Source: Batillaria attramentaria (Eukaryota; Mollusca; Gastropoda; Batillariidae). Taken from it: 64,000 nucleotides of DNA. The DNA lies in the NCBI GenBank assembly GCA_018292915.2, contig JACVVK020000461.1, positions 372,501 through 436,500 of the forward strand, written 5' to 3'. The notes under the pieces are model-generated. The model searched no databases. It saw nothing but the letters and a program-made list of their open reading frames with translations, and was not told where the DNA came from. The position numbers were made by a program, and so were the translations under genes. Below are positions 11,294-24,133 of this stretch, one piece after another. Positions within the stretch are counted from its first letter, which is position 1, and the number at the start of each line of letters is the position of its first letter.

Positions 11294-11833
11294 TATCTTC
11301 AGTACTTGATTTTTTTCCCACTGAAACATTACATCTTCGAAATTTCTCGAAACTGTCTCAGAATAAACGCCAACGTTTCTTGTTTTTCTACATGAATCAA
11401 ATCGCAAAACTGGAACTCTTTGGGTCGTTGCTTCTCCCAGAGACTTTAAAAAAAAATGCGCTTATCTAAAATCTCTGCTGTTCTTAATATTCAGGACATA
11501 ACAGTGCAGCAGTTCCTGTCATATGTGCAGTTGTCACACGTTACAAAAACGCCGGGATGATGAGTAATTTGAAGGAGTCTTTTTCAAGGATAGTCGGCCT
11601 TATATGCAAACTACCCCTACATCAGATTTTTTTTTTAACACAAAATCTCTCAGAGCAACAGAGCTGTGCCATTAACCTATTCAGTACAATTGGATGAACC
11701 TCCAAAGTGTATAAAATGAAGGCATTTAAACGGTTTCGTAAAAAAAATACGTAACATAACTGATTTTTTTTTAAATGGGCAATAACACTTCTAAAAATGC
11801 GGGAAGAGAAACACCGTGGAAGGTATGTGTGGA

Positions 11834-12760
11834 GCATATGATTGTCCATTTCATCTCAAAGTAAAAAGCCATTCAACGAGGTGGTTTAGGACATAGCAAC
11901 GATTACATCCGTACACACACGTCTCCATAGGGGGTGGGGTGGGTGAGTGTTTGGGGGTTTAACGTCCTTTTCCACCACATAGGGTGATATCAAAGCAACG
12001 ATGAAAAAGCCAGCACAAATATTTGGGCCCAGCCGGGATCGAACTCACGACCCGCGCATTAGAAGTCCAACGCTCTACCATTCGACCACCCCGGCTCCCC
12101 CACGTCTCCATAGAGAAACAAAAGACTTAGACCACCAACAAAGGCGACCCATATCTGTTCAAGTTTGCGCATGGCGCGCGCGCGCGCGCGTGTGTGTGTG
12201 TCACGGTGTGTGTGTGTGTGTCAGTGTGCGTGCGCGCCTGCGTGTGTGTGCGCGCGCGCGCGTGCCTCTTCAGCCGGACCAGTTATTTATGGGTAAAATC
12301 GTATTCTTGCAACAGCAGTCAAAAAACAACTTGACAACAAAGAAACAACTTGGTAAAAAAAAAACAAAAAAAACAACAACAAAACAACCTCGCTCATATC
12401 GGCCGACATGCCGGAGGTCTTTGGTATTGCCAGATACCTCTCTATCTGTCTGTGGGTGGCGTGGTATTTTTATTTTTATTTTTTATGTTTTTCAGAACTG
12501 AGGTAAACATGATCGTTACAATTATCGCGACAGTGGGAACGAGCTGATGTACATGAGGGGACGACAAGCTGACATACATGAGACGAGCGTAGACTGACAA
12601 ACTGAAGTGGCCAGCCTGATACCGTGAATTTCCGGTTTCTAGATCTGTACTAGCAAAGTCAGTTCAGAAAGAAAAGAGGTGCACAGAATTCAGCAAAACC
12701 AGCGGAGACTCGGCGACAGTCGTTGGAAAAAAACAAAACAAAAACCCCCGTGCCCACCAT
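11834..12760 (+). repeat. Left end of the duplicated unit (B upstream block)
   Basis: From GCATATGATTGTCC at 11834 the sequence matches 26892 onward and, after the nested insertions, 33410-34120. The block contains a minus-strand family-1 SINE (11935-12105), a GC/GT-rich tract (about 12174-12263), and a segment from about 12430 that is also shared with the upstream of copy A (AGGTAAACATGATCGTTACA). It marks the left border of the tandem duplication that produced copies B and C. Confidence 0.8.
11935..12105 (-). mobile_element. SINE family 1 (minus)
   Basis: Read on the minus strand: head GGGGAGCCGGGGTGGTCGAA, B box GTGAGTTCGATCCC, body ending in GTTAAACCCCCAAACAC. The paralogous copy before P450 C (26993-33455) is split by later insertions, so this copy shows the pre-insertion state. 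Confidence 0.88.
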
Positions 12761-12825
12761 ACTGATACGACTGGTTAAAAAGAACACGCTACTGCACACC
12801 AGCAAGAATCACTTCACGTCACTAT

Positions 12826-13193
12826 TGGGGCGGTCGGTGGTCTGGTGGTTAAGAGACTTGTCATTAATGCGAGAGGTCAGGAGTCCCACTCGGGGCAAAG
12901 AATTTTTCCTTCTCGTATGTGGCACCGGGCCGATCGTCGGGGGTTCTCTCCGGGTACTCCGGCTTCCTCCCCCCTCTGCTTTGGAAATGTTCAGCCCACC
13001 AAATTTGAAAAAAAAAATGCAATTCCAAATTCCGAAATCTAAATAGCTGAGCTGACCCTTCGCACCGCGTGATTGTAATGTGTTTATGTCCAGTGTATGA
13101 GAGAATGCGTGTGATTCACGTGAGTGTGCGTGTTGGGTTCAGTTCGCGGCGCTTTGAGCCGATTCACGAAATTGGGTAAAGCGCCTATACAAT

Positions 13194-13225
<32 letters not shown>
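12826..13225 (+). mobile_element. SINE family 3, full length
   Basis: tRNA-like head with A box GGTCTGGTGGTTAAGAGAC and B-box-like GTCAGGAGTCCCACTC. The body contains TCTCCGGGTACTCCGGCTTCC and CAGCTCAGC-type sequence and ends in an (ATT)n tail. The same element is at 34856-35247, with minus-strand copies at 2685, 54924, 59353 and 61890. The tail directly continues into a short LINE remnant. Confidence 0.8.
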
Positions 13226-14387
13226 CGCAAGGCCGGCGAGGACCCTCCTTCGGAGGACGACAGCATTCGTGCAGGCGACTGGCATCTCCATCTAGTGAAC
13301 GATGAAGAAGAAGAAGAGGTGACTGATCTGAAGCGATTTGAAGACTGATTTCAATTCAAATTGCCATTTCTGAAGGGGCTTTGAAGAGTTAATGCTGTTT
13401 GTTTCATTTCATTTGAAAGTGTGTTAGTGAAGGTGATTTAAAAGACGAGGCATAAGAGAAATCCTTTTGACAAACTTCGAACCCCTCTCGATTTTTTTCA
13501 GTGGACCAGAATGCCTTTTGGCCTAGTTACATGGGAGCGAGACTGACTGAGGTTTGGGGAGGGAGTTGAAGAGCCAGGACAGCAGAGCTGGTAAAGCGTG
13601 GGGCCGCTGTTGGTGCAATAGTAGTGATCGCGATTCCGCTCGGGAAGCCAATGAAAACTTCAGCTGACTTTTTGTTCACCCTGTCCGAAAAAGAGGACTG
13701 GCAGAACGGTGCAGGTGCACCTTGGAGGCTGTACTGAGACTGAGCACGCGTCACACTGTCGGTGCTCGGTGTCAAGTTCAGCAGCTGTGACGAACACGTT
13801 TCTGTATAATTATGTCCATCTGACCTTTCCTGTTTTTCACCGGGTGTTCACGTATATATATACGCCTATATTATATATATAGCTTCCTATGAAAATGAGC
13901 TGGCACACAACAGACAGATGAGCTAAGACACTCTGGAGTGACTAGCACTATATTACCAGCTTCTAGTTCTAGACCGCTGCGACCTGCCGAGTCGCGCCGG
14001 CACAAACAGCTAAGCCAGGGAGACTGACAGTCGTTGGGACAGAAAGGCCTCAGCGCTGAACTGTGACGCTGCATAATAAACCGCAGTGGTACATGTAGTA
14101 CCCCATAACGCGCCTCTCATAAAGGAGCTGGTACGGTTAGTGTAACCCACATTTCGCTCAGCCCTGCTATATACTATTATTCCCGGGCCAAGACGTGCAA
14201 ACGATCACCTGAAGCTGAACACTGAACCAGACTGACGACGACTGCATAACCCAAGAAAATTCCACAGAAATCTGACAAGGTTTCAAGGACAGTGGTGTAA
14301 TAGTGAAGGGGTACATTTTGCGAGCGGTGCTGTGTGCTGTGGTAAAGACTGATCTAGAGAAGTTCGGGTCGCCAGTTGAGAGAAGCG
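13226..14387 (+). promoter_or_regulatory. Proximal upstream region of P450 B
   Basis: No gene is seen. Apart from the first 80 bases (LINE remnant shared with 35262-35525) this is near-identical to 35525-36529 before copy C. A TATA-rich cluster lies at about 13852-13882 (GTATATATATACG, then ATTATATATATAG), about 510 bases before the ATG, with the same cluster at 35993-36020 before C. It is the best core-promoter candidate for B and C, on position and conservation only. Confidence 0.4.
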
Positions 14388-14542
14388 ATGAACGCCGCCA
14401 CTGACGCAGTTTTGCCGTGGCTTGGCTGGGCTGTCCCTGTGTCTTTGCTGTGCGTGGTCCTTACCCTGCTTTACCTGTAAGTTGATACCGATTTTTTTTT
14501 TTTTTTTGCTCACTCGTGTAACGAAGTGAGTCTGTGTAATAA

Positions 14543-14614
<72 letters not shown>

Positions 14615-15478
14615 TGATAAACAGTGATAAGACCTTCACAAACACTTTTTAATTATCTTGACTCTTTTGACAAGTGAGCAAATGGGCTTCTGCCTCTCTA
14701 GTTATTATTGTTACTTGGAGGGAGAGTGCTGGTTTTCACTGAGCTGTTTAGCTCACGCGTGACGATACAAATGGAACAATGCGCCAGTGTTTCTTGAACT
14801 CTGATGTACACGGCTCATGTTGCCTGAAGTCTTGTTTGCTGGGTCACGAACAGCCCCCGCTCGCCTGCACTTACTTGTGTTGTTGTAGCCGAACTTCTTA
14901 AGTGGTCACAAAAACATATCATTCGGGTGTAGGGGTTTTAAAACTGCTTTCATTATTCTTATTACTGAGACTTTTAAACTGCGATAATCATTTTAAATGA
15001 AGTGAATACTGAACTTCAAGAGTAAAGAACTCTCTCTCTCTCTCTCTCTAGGTACGGAACATGGACATACACCACCTGGTCGAGTGTCGGTATAAGCGGG
15101 CCCACACCACTTCCGGTCTTGGGCAACACAAGAGATATCAACAAAAAGGTAGAAAACATTTTCGTGCACTGCCGCCGACAGATATATATCTCAACAAACT
15201 TAATCTTACCATCTGAATATCACGGATGCAGGATATGGACAGTTTTATTTGTTTCGCTTTTATAGGAAATGTGTATGCCCTGGCGTTTGCATTCTTAGGA
15301 CAAAACAGCTGAACATTATCATCTGTGTACTGCATCGTTTCAACAACATTAACAAATATGAAGACCGTATAGGTGAATTCGCCGTTGACATTTTTTTTTT
15401 TTTTTTTTTGGCAGGGATTCTTCTTTTGCCTGCGCGAATGGAGCAAACAATATGGGAAGGTGTTCGGGTGAGGAAAGT

Positions 15479-15529
<51 letters not shown>

Positions 15530-15543
15530 GCACACACACACAC

Positions 15544-15594
<51 letters not shown>

Positions 15595-15623
15595 CGCACA
15601 CACACACACACACACACACGCAC

Positions 15624-15671
<48 letters not shown>

Positions 15672-15676
15672 GCACG

Positions 15677-15756
<80 letters not shown>

Positions 15757-17949
15757 GAGACTGAGAGAAAGAGAGACTGAGAGAAAGAGAGACTGAGAGA
15801 AAGACTGAGAGACAAAGAGGGAGTTTGCACAGACCTTTCATTATAATTTAATTTAGAAATGTTATATATATATTTGCGAGCCAATACTAACATCAACCTT
15901 CCACTAAGCGTTTAAGAACACAATAAGCATAATTATGTGCTGCACAAGATTGACAACGTATTTTGTATTACTTTGTTCTCCCGTAAACATAGACAGGACG
16001 AGTCGCAAGTTTTGAAGTGTTTTACTTATCTGTACGGTGTTAACACATTTCGTACAGCACACCAGTATCCCACTTTTTTTTTCTTTTTTTTTTTTACTTT
16101 TTTGGTTTTGGCCCTGTATGCAAAAGATTGGCGGTTGCATAACGGCTCTTACTGCAGCAAACGCGAATAGTCGTATTTATCGCTGATCCTTTTAACTGAT
16201 CATAGGTAGAAAACCTACCTGTTTTCATCTCAAAGCTCCGTCTAACCTCCCTCCGTCTTTCTCCATCTCCTTATTAAGTACCATACATGCAGTTGCCCTG
16301 GCCCTGAACCTTCACGTCTATCTGTCCATTTACCTGTACTCTAAGCGCTTCGAACTACCTTCCATGTAGATTAAGCGCTATATTAATAAATTATATTATT
16401 ATTATTATTATATAATCAAAGTGCAACACTCCCAATCTCCAAATTTAAAACCTTGCAGATATAAATTATCTAATTACATAATCATGATTTTTTTTATTTT
16501 TTTTATTTTTTTTTGGGGGGGGATGAGGCCACTGCATGCTGCACAATCCCAAACTTACTTGGTAGGAACTGAGTTAAGTTTTATCCTTCCCCGGATTTTC
16601 AGAATATACTTCATGCGTCGGCCGGTCCTTATGACTACAGACGTGGACATTCTGAAAGAGGTCTTCATCAAAGATTTTGCGAACTTCCCGGACAGGATGG
16701 TGAGACTGAAAATTCAGTTGCCTTTTGTTCGTTAACTCTCTCTATGCTGAAGTCTCCATTTCGGGCCCTCGCGTTCTTTCACAGTGCTTGGCTGGAGAGG
16801 CTCGATTTACGGAATCGCCAACTTTCTAAGTTTTTATTCTCAGCCATAGCACCATAAAGCGCGGAACAATATGCAGCAAAACGGGTTCTATCGGTCAAAG
16901 GGAAGCAACCATTTGTTAGTATGCTACTGGAAAAAAAAAAACTCTTGGCATGGAGAGAGTTAAAACTGTATGTGTTGTTTAAGCGCGAAACTGAGAGAAG
17001 AACGAGGGACCAGAGTTACATTTTCCAAGCTAACAGTGCGACAGAGGCAAATGATCGATTGATTGATGATGCTGGTCAAATAACACAAATGCACGAGGTC
17101 TCAAAATGCCTGTCAGTATATTCCCTAGCAGCCTCAGGCGTCATAGTCAGCCCTAAAACTGCTTCAATCTACCATGCACAGACCACTCAAGGGCACGCAC
17201 CTGACAGGAGTTTAAACAAATTTGAGGGTCTCCTTTCCGCTCAGGCCTCACTGGAGTAATGCTAGTCTACTTTATGTTTCATCCGCTTCATCCAGATTCA
17301 CTCATGTCACCTTTTCCTCTCTTCTGCGCATAAAGCCCTAGCTTCACTGGACGCTTGCCTCTTGTTGCGGCTCCCTGGCATGCACCTTGCCCAACGAAAG
17401 ACAAAAATCACGACAATCACGCTTGTTCATGACAGGAAAAAAAAAATCACTACAAACTAGGCACACTCGCCAAACAAGGTTCGCCACATAAACACCAAAC
17501 ATGACCCCACGGTCCTAACGTGCGGAGTAGGGTCAGTGTTCTAGTGTTGATGCGTTTTGTGTGTATTCTTACTGCAGAGCGCATTCACCCGCTTGCAACC
17601 GTATCCAATGGACCAAGGTCTTGTCATGGTGGGCGGGGACCAGTGGAGGAGACAAAGACACACGCTCACACCTACCTTCAGCACCAGCAAACTGAGAGCA
17701 GTGAGTTAAAAGGATCAGCGATAAATACGACTATTCTCACCGTTTTTTTTTTTTTTTTTTTTTAAGTGTAAGTAAGTGAAGCATAAGACACGAAAGTTGT
17801 TTTTGTGTGCGTTTGTTGTTGTTGTTGTTGTTTGTTTGTTGTTTTTCAACGTTTGCTTTGGTTATTATCGAACATGTATATTTCAGTGTTGTCGTATTAG
17901 ATGTTTTCATCAATAATGAACTGACATTGAAAAGTCAGCGGATGTGGTA

Positions 17950-18020
<71 letters not shown>

Positions 18021-18690
18021 AAGATGGGTAAATTTATCACCCGCTGTTGTCACAATTTGTCCACGGCCATGCGGAAAAACACAGACGAGGGAAACCTCCT
18101 TGACGTCAAACAGTAAGTATCGCTCCAAGCCTTGCTCCAAGTTTCTTTATCCCGGCTGGGGCCAAATATTTGTGCTGGCTTTTTCCTCGTTGCCTCGTCT
18201 TTGATATCACCCATATGTGGTGGAATTGGACGTTAAACCCCCAAACACCCATCCACCCTCCAAGTTTCTTGAAAAACGGGGGGAGGGGGAGAGCAAGAGA
18301 GAGAGAGAGAGAGATTACAATTACAATAATCTTTGCTTTCCATCGGTCAACGTTTTAGCATAAATATCATAATCGAACTTGCCGTTGCTGCACTACGAAA
18401 ATATGAAGAAAGGAAGAAAAATCTGTGCACTACAAGAATATATTTTAAGGAGAAGAAGAAAATGTAGAAGCAAATTACACATTTCAAACACAGTTAAGGC
18501 GGGACAGTATGGGTCTGGGATGGAGACAGCGTGCATCTCTGGCCGGACGACCTTGTCTGGCTCTGGCCGGAAAATGTCTTTGTCCCCCATCAGTCCAATA
18601 ATAGACGCGCTCACATCGGCCCCAGCAGGAACTCACTGTCACGCCTTTTATGGTCTTCTCGGGGATCGAATCGCACTCCGGACCACCCTG

Positions 18691-18758
<68 letters not shown>

Positions 18759-20181
18759 ATATAGGGGGGGGGGGCAGTTGGTTTGCAACTGAGGTTAATT
18801 ATGTTGTCCATTCTCGGGCACGTCGATTTCAAATGAAATTGTTAACTGATCACGTGTTTCTAGGATGTACGGCTCTTTCACCTTGGACGTGATCTGCGGC
18901 ACGGCTTTTGGGTTCGAGACTAACGCCCTGGGACACGAGGACAACGTGTTTCTCAACAACGTCAAGGCCTTGTTTGCTAAGGCCCGCGCATTTCACGTTG
19001 CCAGTGTCATAACAGGTAAGTCGATAATCCACAACTTGTTCAGCTTGTCCGCCGCTCCATCGCAGATGTCCGATACAGCATTTTTTTTTTTTCAGTGTGT
19101 TGACTCGCGTTTGTAACAAAGTGAGGCTATGCCTACGATGTGTCGGTCCGGCTGTACCAAACTTTAACGCTAGCGGCCGTTTCCCAGGAACTATAATTAC
19201 CAGGAGCAACAAAATGGTTCGATGATGGTCTGTGATAGGACCTTTTGAATGACCGTCACTGGATGTCAGTGTCGTGCTGCCTGAATAAAAGTCAAATCTT
19301 GGTGTGTAGAATTCCTTCTTGTAAATCAGATATCAGATCAGGAGTTACTTCCCTTCATCAGGTGAGCGTGAATATGTTACAGTCAAAGCTGGAAATTAGT
19401 CATTCTCCGGGAATGCCTGAAATTTCAGTCATTCCCAAGAAAAAGTGAAGAAGGAATTTCTAGGGAATGACTGAACTTTCAGGCATTCCCGGAGTATGAC
19501 CAATTTCCAGCTTTGACTGTAACAAATACAAGCGTATTACACGTTTACAATTTTTTGTGCTTGGAATGTCCATACGTGAGTCGCTTGGCTGCGCCATTCT
19601 AGTCTCCCTTCTTCTTCTGCTTTTTTCCGCCTGGTTGATTTTGCACATTTTCAATGCAGCGATCTTTCCGTTCACGTTCCCGTTGTTTAAATGGCTGGGA
19701 TGCACAAACTTGCCGAAGAAAGAAACTAGCTTCATCGCTGAGACTATCCGCAGCGCTATCGAGAACCGAAGGACTACCGAAGGAAAGGTGGGCACCGTGG
19801 ACGTTTTTTGTTTGTTTGTTGTTTTGTTGGGGTTTTTTGGGGTTTTTTTTGGGGGGTGGGGTTTTTTAACCTCATGTCCTTTAGTGCTTTTATTCTTATC
19901 TCCAAGTCAATGACATTTGGTCAAAACTTCAGTTCTGGAAATGTGTGACATGTCCACACAAAATGGTAGGTATATACGTCCACTTTCATCAACATTGAGA
20001 TATACAAATTCAAAATCAAATAAATCTGTGTTATCCTAGATGGGAAATTCGGTCGTGGCGGATATGAAACGAACAAGTAGACAATTCATGCAACATTAAA
20101 TAAAAACACACACAAGCTAATATAACACACCTAAAATCAGATAAAGATTTCTGTGTAGCATCACCTAAGTTAATTCTTTAT

Positions 20182-20232
<51 letters not shown>

Positions 20233-22777
20233 GATATACATCTATGCTTAAGAGAAAAAAATGCTTTGTAATTTGAAGAATGGCCTTTGTACTCCTGAAA
20301 ATGTGAATGTGGTAAGCTGAAGTTGGTGAAGGTACAGGTAGTTCACTGCGACCCCCAGCACTGTTGTTATGTATTGTGTGGAATGCCACGTTGCGACATA
20401 TCCTCCATTTCGTGGGAACATTTATTTGAAAAAAAAAAACTTTCCACAAAAAAGACAGATTTGACAAGATCTGTTCGAAGCACGTAACCGCCCCGACACT
20501 TTGAGGTTTTCGGTTTGCCGATTCGATTAAAAAAGTGGCATTTTTCCATTACATGTAATTTTTTTTAACCGGCTTGAGCGCCAGACATCATTTGAGTAAC
20601 ACACAGTAAGCTGCACTGAATCAGATGTTTCTACAGGATCATGAAATCTGTCGTTAGGGCTGCGTGGATTTGCTGCAACTGATGTTGGATGCTGAAGCAA
20701 CAGGAACGGAAATTGCCGCAAACCCACAAGAGAAACGTGAGTTTCTTTGTCCAGTATTTTTATCCGTTTTCGTTCCATTTACAACTGTTCATGTGGCACG
20801 GTTTGTCAAGGGTGGGTAGGTGGATGTTTGGGAGTTTTTCGTCCTTTTCCACCACGTATCATGGTTTGTCAAAGGATTTGACCCGTACGCAAGGCCGGGT
20901 GGGTGGGTGGGTGTTTGGGAGTTTCACGTCCTTTTCCACCACATAAGGGTGATACCAAAGACGGGGCAACGAGAAAAAAGCTCAGCACAAATATTTGGCC
21001 CCAGCCGGCGGGATTCGAACTCACGACCCGAGCATTGAGAGTCCAACGCTCTACCATTCGCCCACCCCGGCTCCCCACGCAAGGCCGGACTGCAGAGCAA
21101 CCTAACATCATATCACAGATACAATTACATAATAAAAACAGTTCTGAAATGGGTTGTGTTATGGTCTCATTGTCCGGTGCAGGCCTGACCACAGACGAAA
21201 TCATCGGCCAGGGTTTCACTGTCTTCATCGCTGGCTACGAGACAACAGCGAGCACACTTCAGTACCTGACCTATCTGCTGGCCTTGAACCCTGAGAAACA
21301 GGAAAAACTCTACCGTGAAATCGTGGATACCATCGGGAATGTGAGTAGTTTACAATCACTCGGTTAGACTGGTGAGCATAATGATTTCCAAGTCTTCTTA
21401 CAAATTAGTGTTGTTTCAATATGTATATTGCACATTTCCCACCCAGACCGTGAAACCGCGTACACCAAGTTACTTGAATAACGCTTGCACTGTCGGCGAA
21501 GCAGCAAAGTATTGGGGCGCCAAACCACACGGACCTCCATAGCATCATCATACCATCATCCTCATCTTCATCAGCATGCATAATAAAAATTGTCCCCGCT
21601 TCCGAGCCGTCTGTGGATTCCACCCATGACCTGGGAGGAACACCACTACAGCTGGCAAAGAGTTGGGGGAAAACAAAAACAAAAAAAAGTATTGGGGCGA
21701 GCCCGAAAAATCTACCTCAGTCCTGACGTCGACTGCGGGTTGTCCCTAAACCGTGTTGTGCACAAGCGAGCACGTAAATTCTCGGGCTAGCCCCCATACT
21801 GAGCAGACACAGTCAGAAAGCGTCAGTTGAATTCGAATGGAGATATGGTTGACGAGATTTGCAGCCAGTTGAAGTGTTAGAAAGATTTCATTCCAGCTGC
21901 ACTTCTTAAAATAAAGCGAAACACATTGCAATTATTTGCCTCTCCGTGCATATTATTCAGTTTGGATTCCACGTGTTTTATACGACAAAAGACTGTTTAG
22001 TCACTCACTAGAAAGTTGTCATCAGTTTTGAGACAACCACAACAAATAAAGTCTTACTCAAAGTCTTACTCAAAGTCATTGCATGAGGAATGGATCTTCT
22101 ATAAGCCGCGAGACTTTAGTAGATTTACGTTTTTGTTTGTTGCTGATGGTCCTCAGGCTGAGCCGACCTACGACAATGTAACGTCCATCAAATACCTGGA
22201 CAGCTGTGTCCGCGAGGCGCTCCGTTGTTTCCCTCCTGTTGGTTTGTGAGTAGACTGATTTCAGGTTATCTTTAATTATGGGAGCGGAAGCGAGCACACA
22301 AGGGAATAGGCCTCTTCCGGTCCATGGCGAGTAGTTTTAGCCAATCAGTAAACAGACCAAACGTGGCTGCGGTTCGAGGGTGGGTGGGTGTTTGGGTGTT
22401 TGACGTCGTTTTTCACCACGTGTGGGTGATATCAAAGACGGGGCAACGAGAAAAGGGCCAGCACAAATTTTTGGCCGCAGCCTGGATTCGAACTCACGAC
22501 CCGAGCATTGAAAGTCCAACGCTCTACCATTCGGCTGTCCTGGACTCCCCGGCTGCGGTTCCGGAAGACATGACAAGCTTCCGTATAGCATCATACACTG
22601 TACATGTCATCATATGTAGTTTGAACATTCTGTTAACTTAACAACCTTCTTATAGGTCGGCGGTAAGAACCGTTCCATACACTGAAGGGAATTTAGGAAG
22701 CCGCACTGTGGGACACCGGAACGGTCCATAGGCTGATCTCAGCTTTTCGGCTCAAGTTTTGTTTCCCGTGCGATGTA

Positions 22778-22848
<71 letters not shown>

Positions 22849-23043
22849 CAGGGTGCTTCGTACTGCGATCGCCGAGAAGACCATAAAAGGCGTGAAGATT
22901 CCCGCTGGGGCCGGTGTGGGCGTGCCTATTATTGGACTGATGCGGGACGAAGAGTTCTTCCCAGAGCCGGACAAGTTCATCCCAGAGAGGTACGCAGAGT
23001 CTCCATCAGTCCCAGCCCCCTATTGTGCCGCCTCCCCCCTTCC

Positions 23044-23108
<65 letters not shown>

Positions 23109-23380
23109 GGGAATAGACACCTCCCCAGAGCGAGCAGTGTTAGCCAGTATTGCAAGTAGTTTCGGTCAAGCTTGTTCCGCGCTCATATTGACTGCTTTAA
23201 CAGGGGGAAAAAAACCATCTTGACATGGACGGACAAAGAAGAATTGACAAACAAAACAAACAGCCGAAAAAAAAAAAAAACGACAACCAGACAAAAAGGC
23301 GAAGGAAACACAAGCCGAAATATCACTCCATCATGCGTTATGGTATGTTGTCACTGAAAATCAACACAAATTATTCAAAC

Positions 23381-23437
<57 letters not shown>

Positions 23438-23741
23438 CTGAAAGGAGAGTTGACCGATAAAGGTCAAGACAAACAGCAAGTACGTATATTGAGAGAGATA
23501 TAGGTACAATAACAAAACTATCAAACGTAGAACAGGAAAAGAGCAACATTTGAGTGTGTGTGCTGCAGGTTTGACGATGAGAACAAAGACGCCATACCGT
23601 CAATGGTGCGAGAGATGGTGTTTGGTGCGGGACCAAGGCAATGTCTCGGTATGAGACTGGCGCTGTACGAGGCCAAAATGGCTGTTGTCACTGTTGTGCG
23701 ACAGTTCAAGTTTGTCAAAGTGCCAGAAACTCCGGTGAGTT

Positions 23742-23813
<72 letters not shown>

Positions 23814-23944
23814 GAATGATTTAAAGCGACCTGCCTTAGGATGAACAACTTCAAAAGTGTCCCAACTTGAAACCGTGAAGTGTCCTGCATAGACGCTGTT
23901 CACTTCCGGTCAGTTTGTCTAGATGCGAGAAACACCTGTGTGCC

Positions 23945-24025
<81 letters not shown>

Positions 24026-24067
24026 CCACGTTTAAACTCCGGTGGGTTGGGGTGTGTCAGTGTGTGT

Positions 24068-24133
<66 letters not shown>

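Noticed and set aside
15138..15896. Long ORFs of alternating Cys-Val or His-Thr on both strands, also at 212-655, 23915-24229, 28352-28688, 48760-49175 and elsewhere
   Set aside because: They are translations of (GT)n/(CA)n and (CT)n microsatellites inside introns and spacers. The frames stay open only because the repeat has no stop codon.
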